Shown here one piece after another: positions 5,407 through 5,623 of a stretch of 5,623 bases of DNA. Each line of letters starts with the position of its first letter. Position 1 is the stretch's first letter. The stretch covers positions 1-5,623 of the forward strand of contig JBAYVQ010000064.1 in NCBI GenBank assembly GCA_041674565.1, read 5' to 3'. A program made the translations under genes and the position numbers. A model generated the notes under the pieces. It ran no database searches, was not told the DNA's origin, and saw nothing but the letters and a program-made list of their open reading frames with translations. Origin of the DNA: CALMFT01 sp041674565 (lineage in GTDB: Bacteria > Patescibacteriota > Gracilibacteria > Absconditabacterales > Absconditicoccaceae).

Positions 5407-5623
5407 TTATGACATAGCTACGCAATATTCATATGTCTGCTGGATAGCTCTTTGGACTCCATCAATCAGACCTGCTTGTTTGTTCCAAGGATTGGCCAAA
5501 GCAGCGTCTTTTATCGCTTCAAGAGTAACAGGCTTATCCAATCAAGACAAAAGCCTTGTTGTCCGCTGTGGGCCAGCATTGTAAAAACGACAACCCATAA
5601 CTATAGCCTTCTTTTCATCCAGA
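5407..5623 (-). CDS. Uncharacterised protein, C-terminal part (5' end probably outside window)
   Basis: I do not recognise this protein. The 71 visible residues run LDEKKAIVMGCRFYNAGPQ, then a UGA (5544-5542, residue 27, read as Gly) in RLLSGLDKPVT, then a helical stretch LEAIKDAALANPWNKQAGL and a Gln/Tyr-rich end closing VAMS and TAA. Under the standard code it would be split in two at the UGA. The frame is open to the window edge; alternatively, the ATG at 5598 could start a complete 63-residue protein. There is no signal peptide or membrane helix in the visible part. The regular amphipathic look and single UGA at the usual frequency support real coding. Function unknown. Confidence 0.65.

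Noticed and set aside
5267..5584. Plus-strand 105-codon open frame
   Set aside because: It runs through the tRNA-Ser gene and its terminator and is antisense to the right-edge gene.

Overview
The window comes from a bacterium that reads UGA as glycine (genetic code 25), the code known from the candidate phyla Absconditabacteria (SR1) and Gracilibacteria (BD1-5) of the CPR/Patescibacteria. Under the standard code nearly every gene here looks broken. With UGA as sense, six of the eight protein genes become complete, recognisable proteins containing 13 in-frame UGA codons in total, several at positions where the family has an almost invariant glycine (the residue before PIFANII in MoxR, and the KGGLGFG loop of SecG). 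The seven visible stop codons are four TAA and three TAG, and none is TGA. Tryptophan is written TGG. The window alone does not separate the two phyla.

Layout, left to right. Positions 1-711 (minus) hold the N-terminal part of a MoxR-family AAA+ ATPase with a membrane anchor. Positions 740-1075 (minus) hold RNase P RNA, with its own promoter upstream. Divergent from it is secG (1265-1597, plus), which appears to be read from a leaderless transcript. secG converges with nusB (1685-2293, minus), which encodes a NusB with an unusually long acidic insertion, and the two share a bidirectional terminator. Next, all on the minus strand, come an HU-type DNA-binding protein (2404-2688), FtsX (2823-3866), an unrecognised 177-residue protein (3871-4404) and a secreted or membrane-anchored TPR protein (4428-5072). 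A plus-strand tRNA-Ser(GCU) (5253-5338) follows. It converges through a second bidirectional terminator on an unrecognised gene that runs off the right edge (5407-5623, minus).

The content is mostly housekeeping: translation and RNA processing (RNase P, tRNA-Ser), transcription antitermination (NusB), secretion (SecG), nucleoid structure (HU) and cell division or envelope remodelling (FtsX). The TPR gene, unknown gene and ftsX are closely packed (23 and 4 nt gaps) and probably form one operon. ftsE, the usual neighbour of ftsX, is absent from the window.

Two regulatory features stand out. No gene has a convincing Shine-Dalgarno sequence, and secG, the unknown gene and the TPR gene each have a promoter placed so that the 5' leader would be absent or only a few nucleotides long. 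In addition, a perfect palindrome, ATAATC-A-GATTAT, occurs twice and nearly a third time, once directly over the rnpB -10 box and transcription start. I see no mobile element, CRISPR array or prophage.
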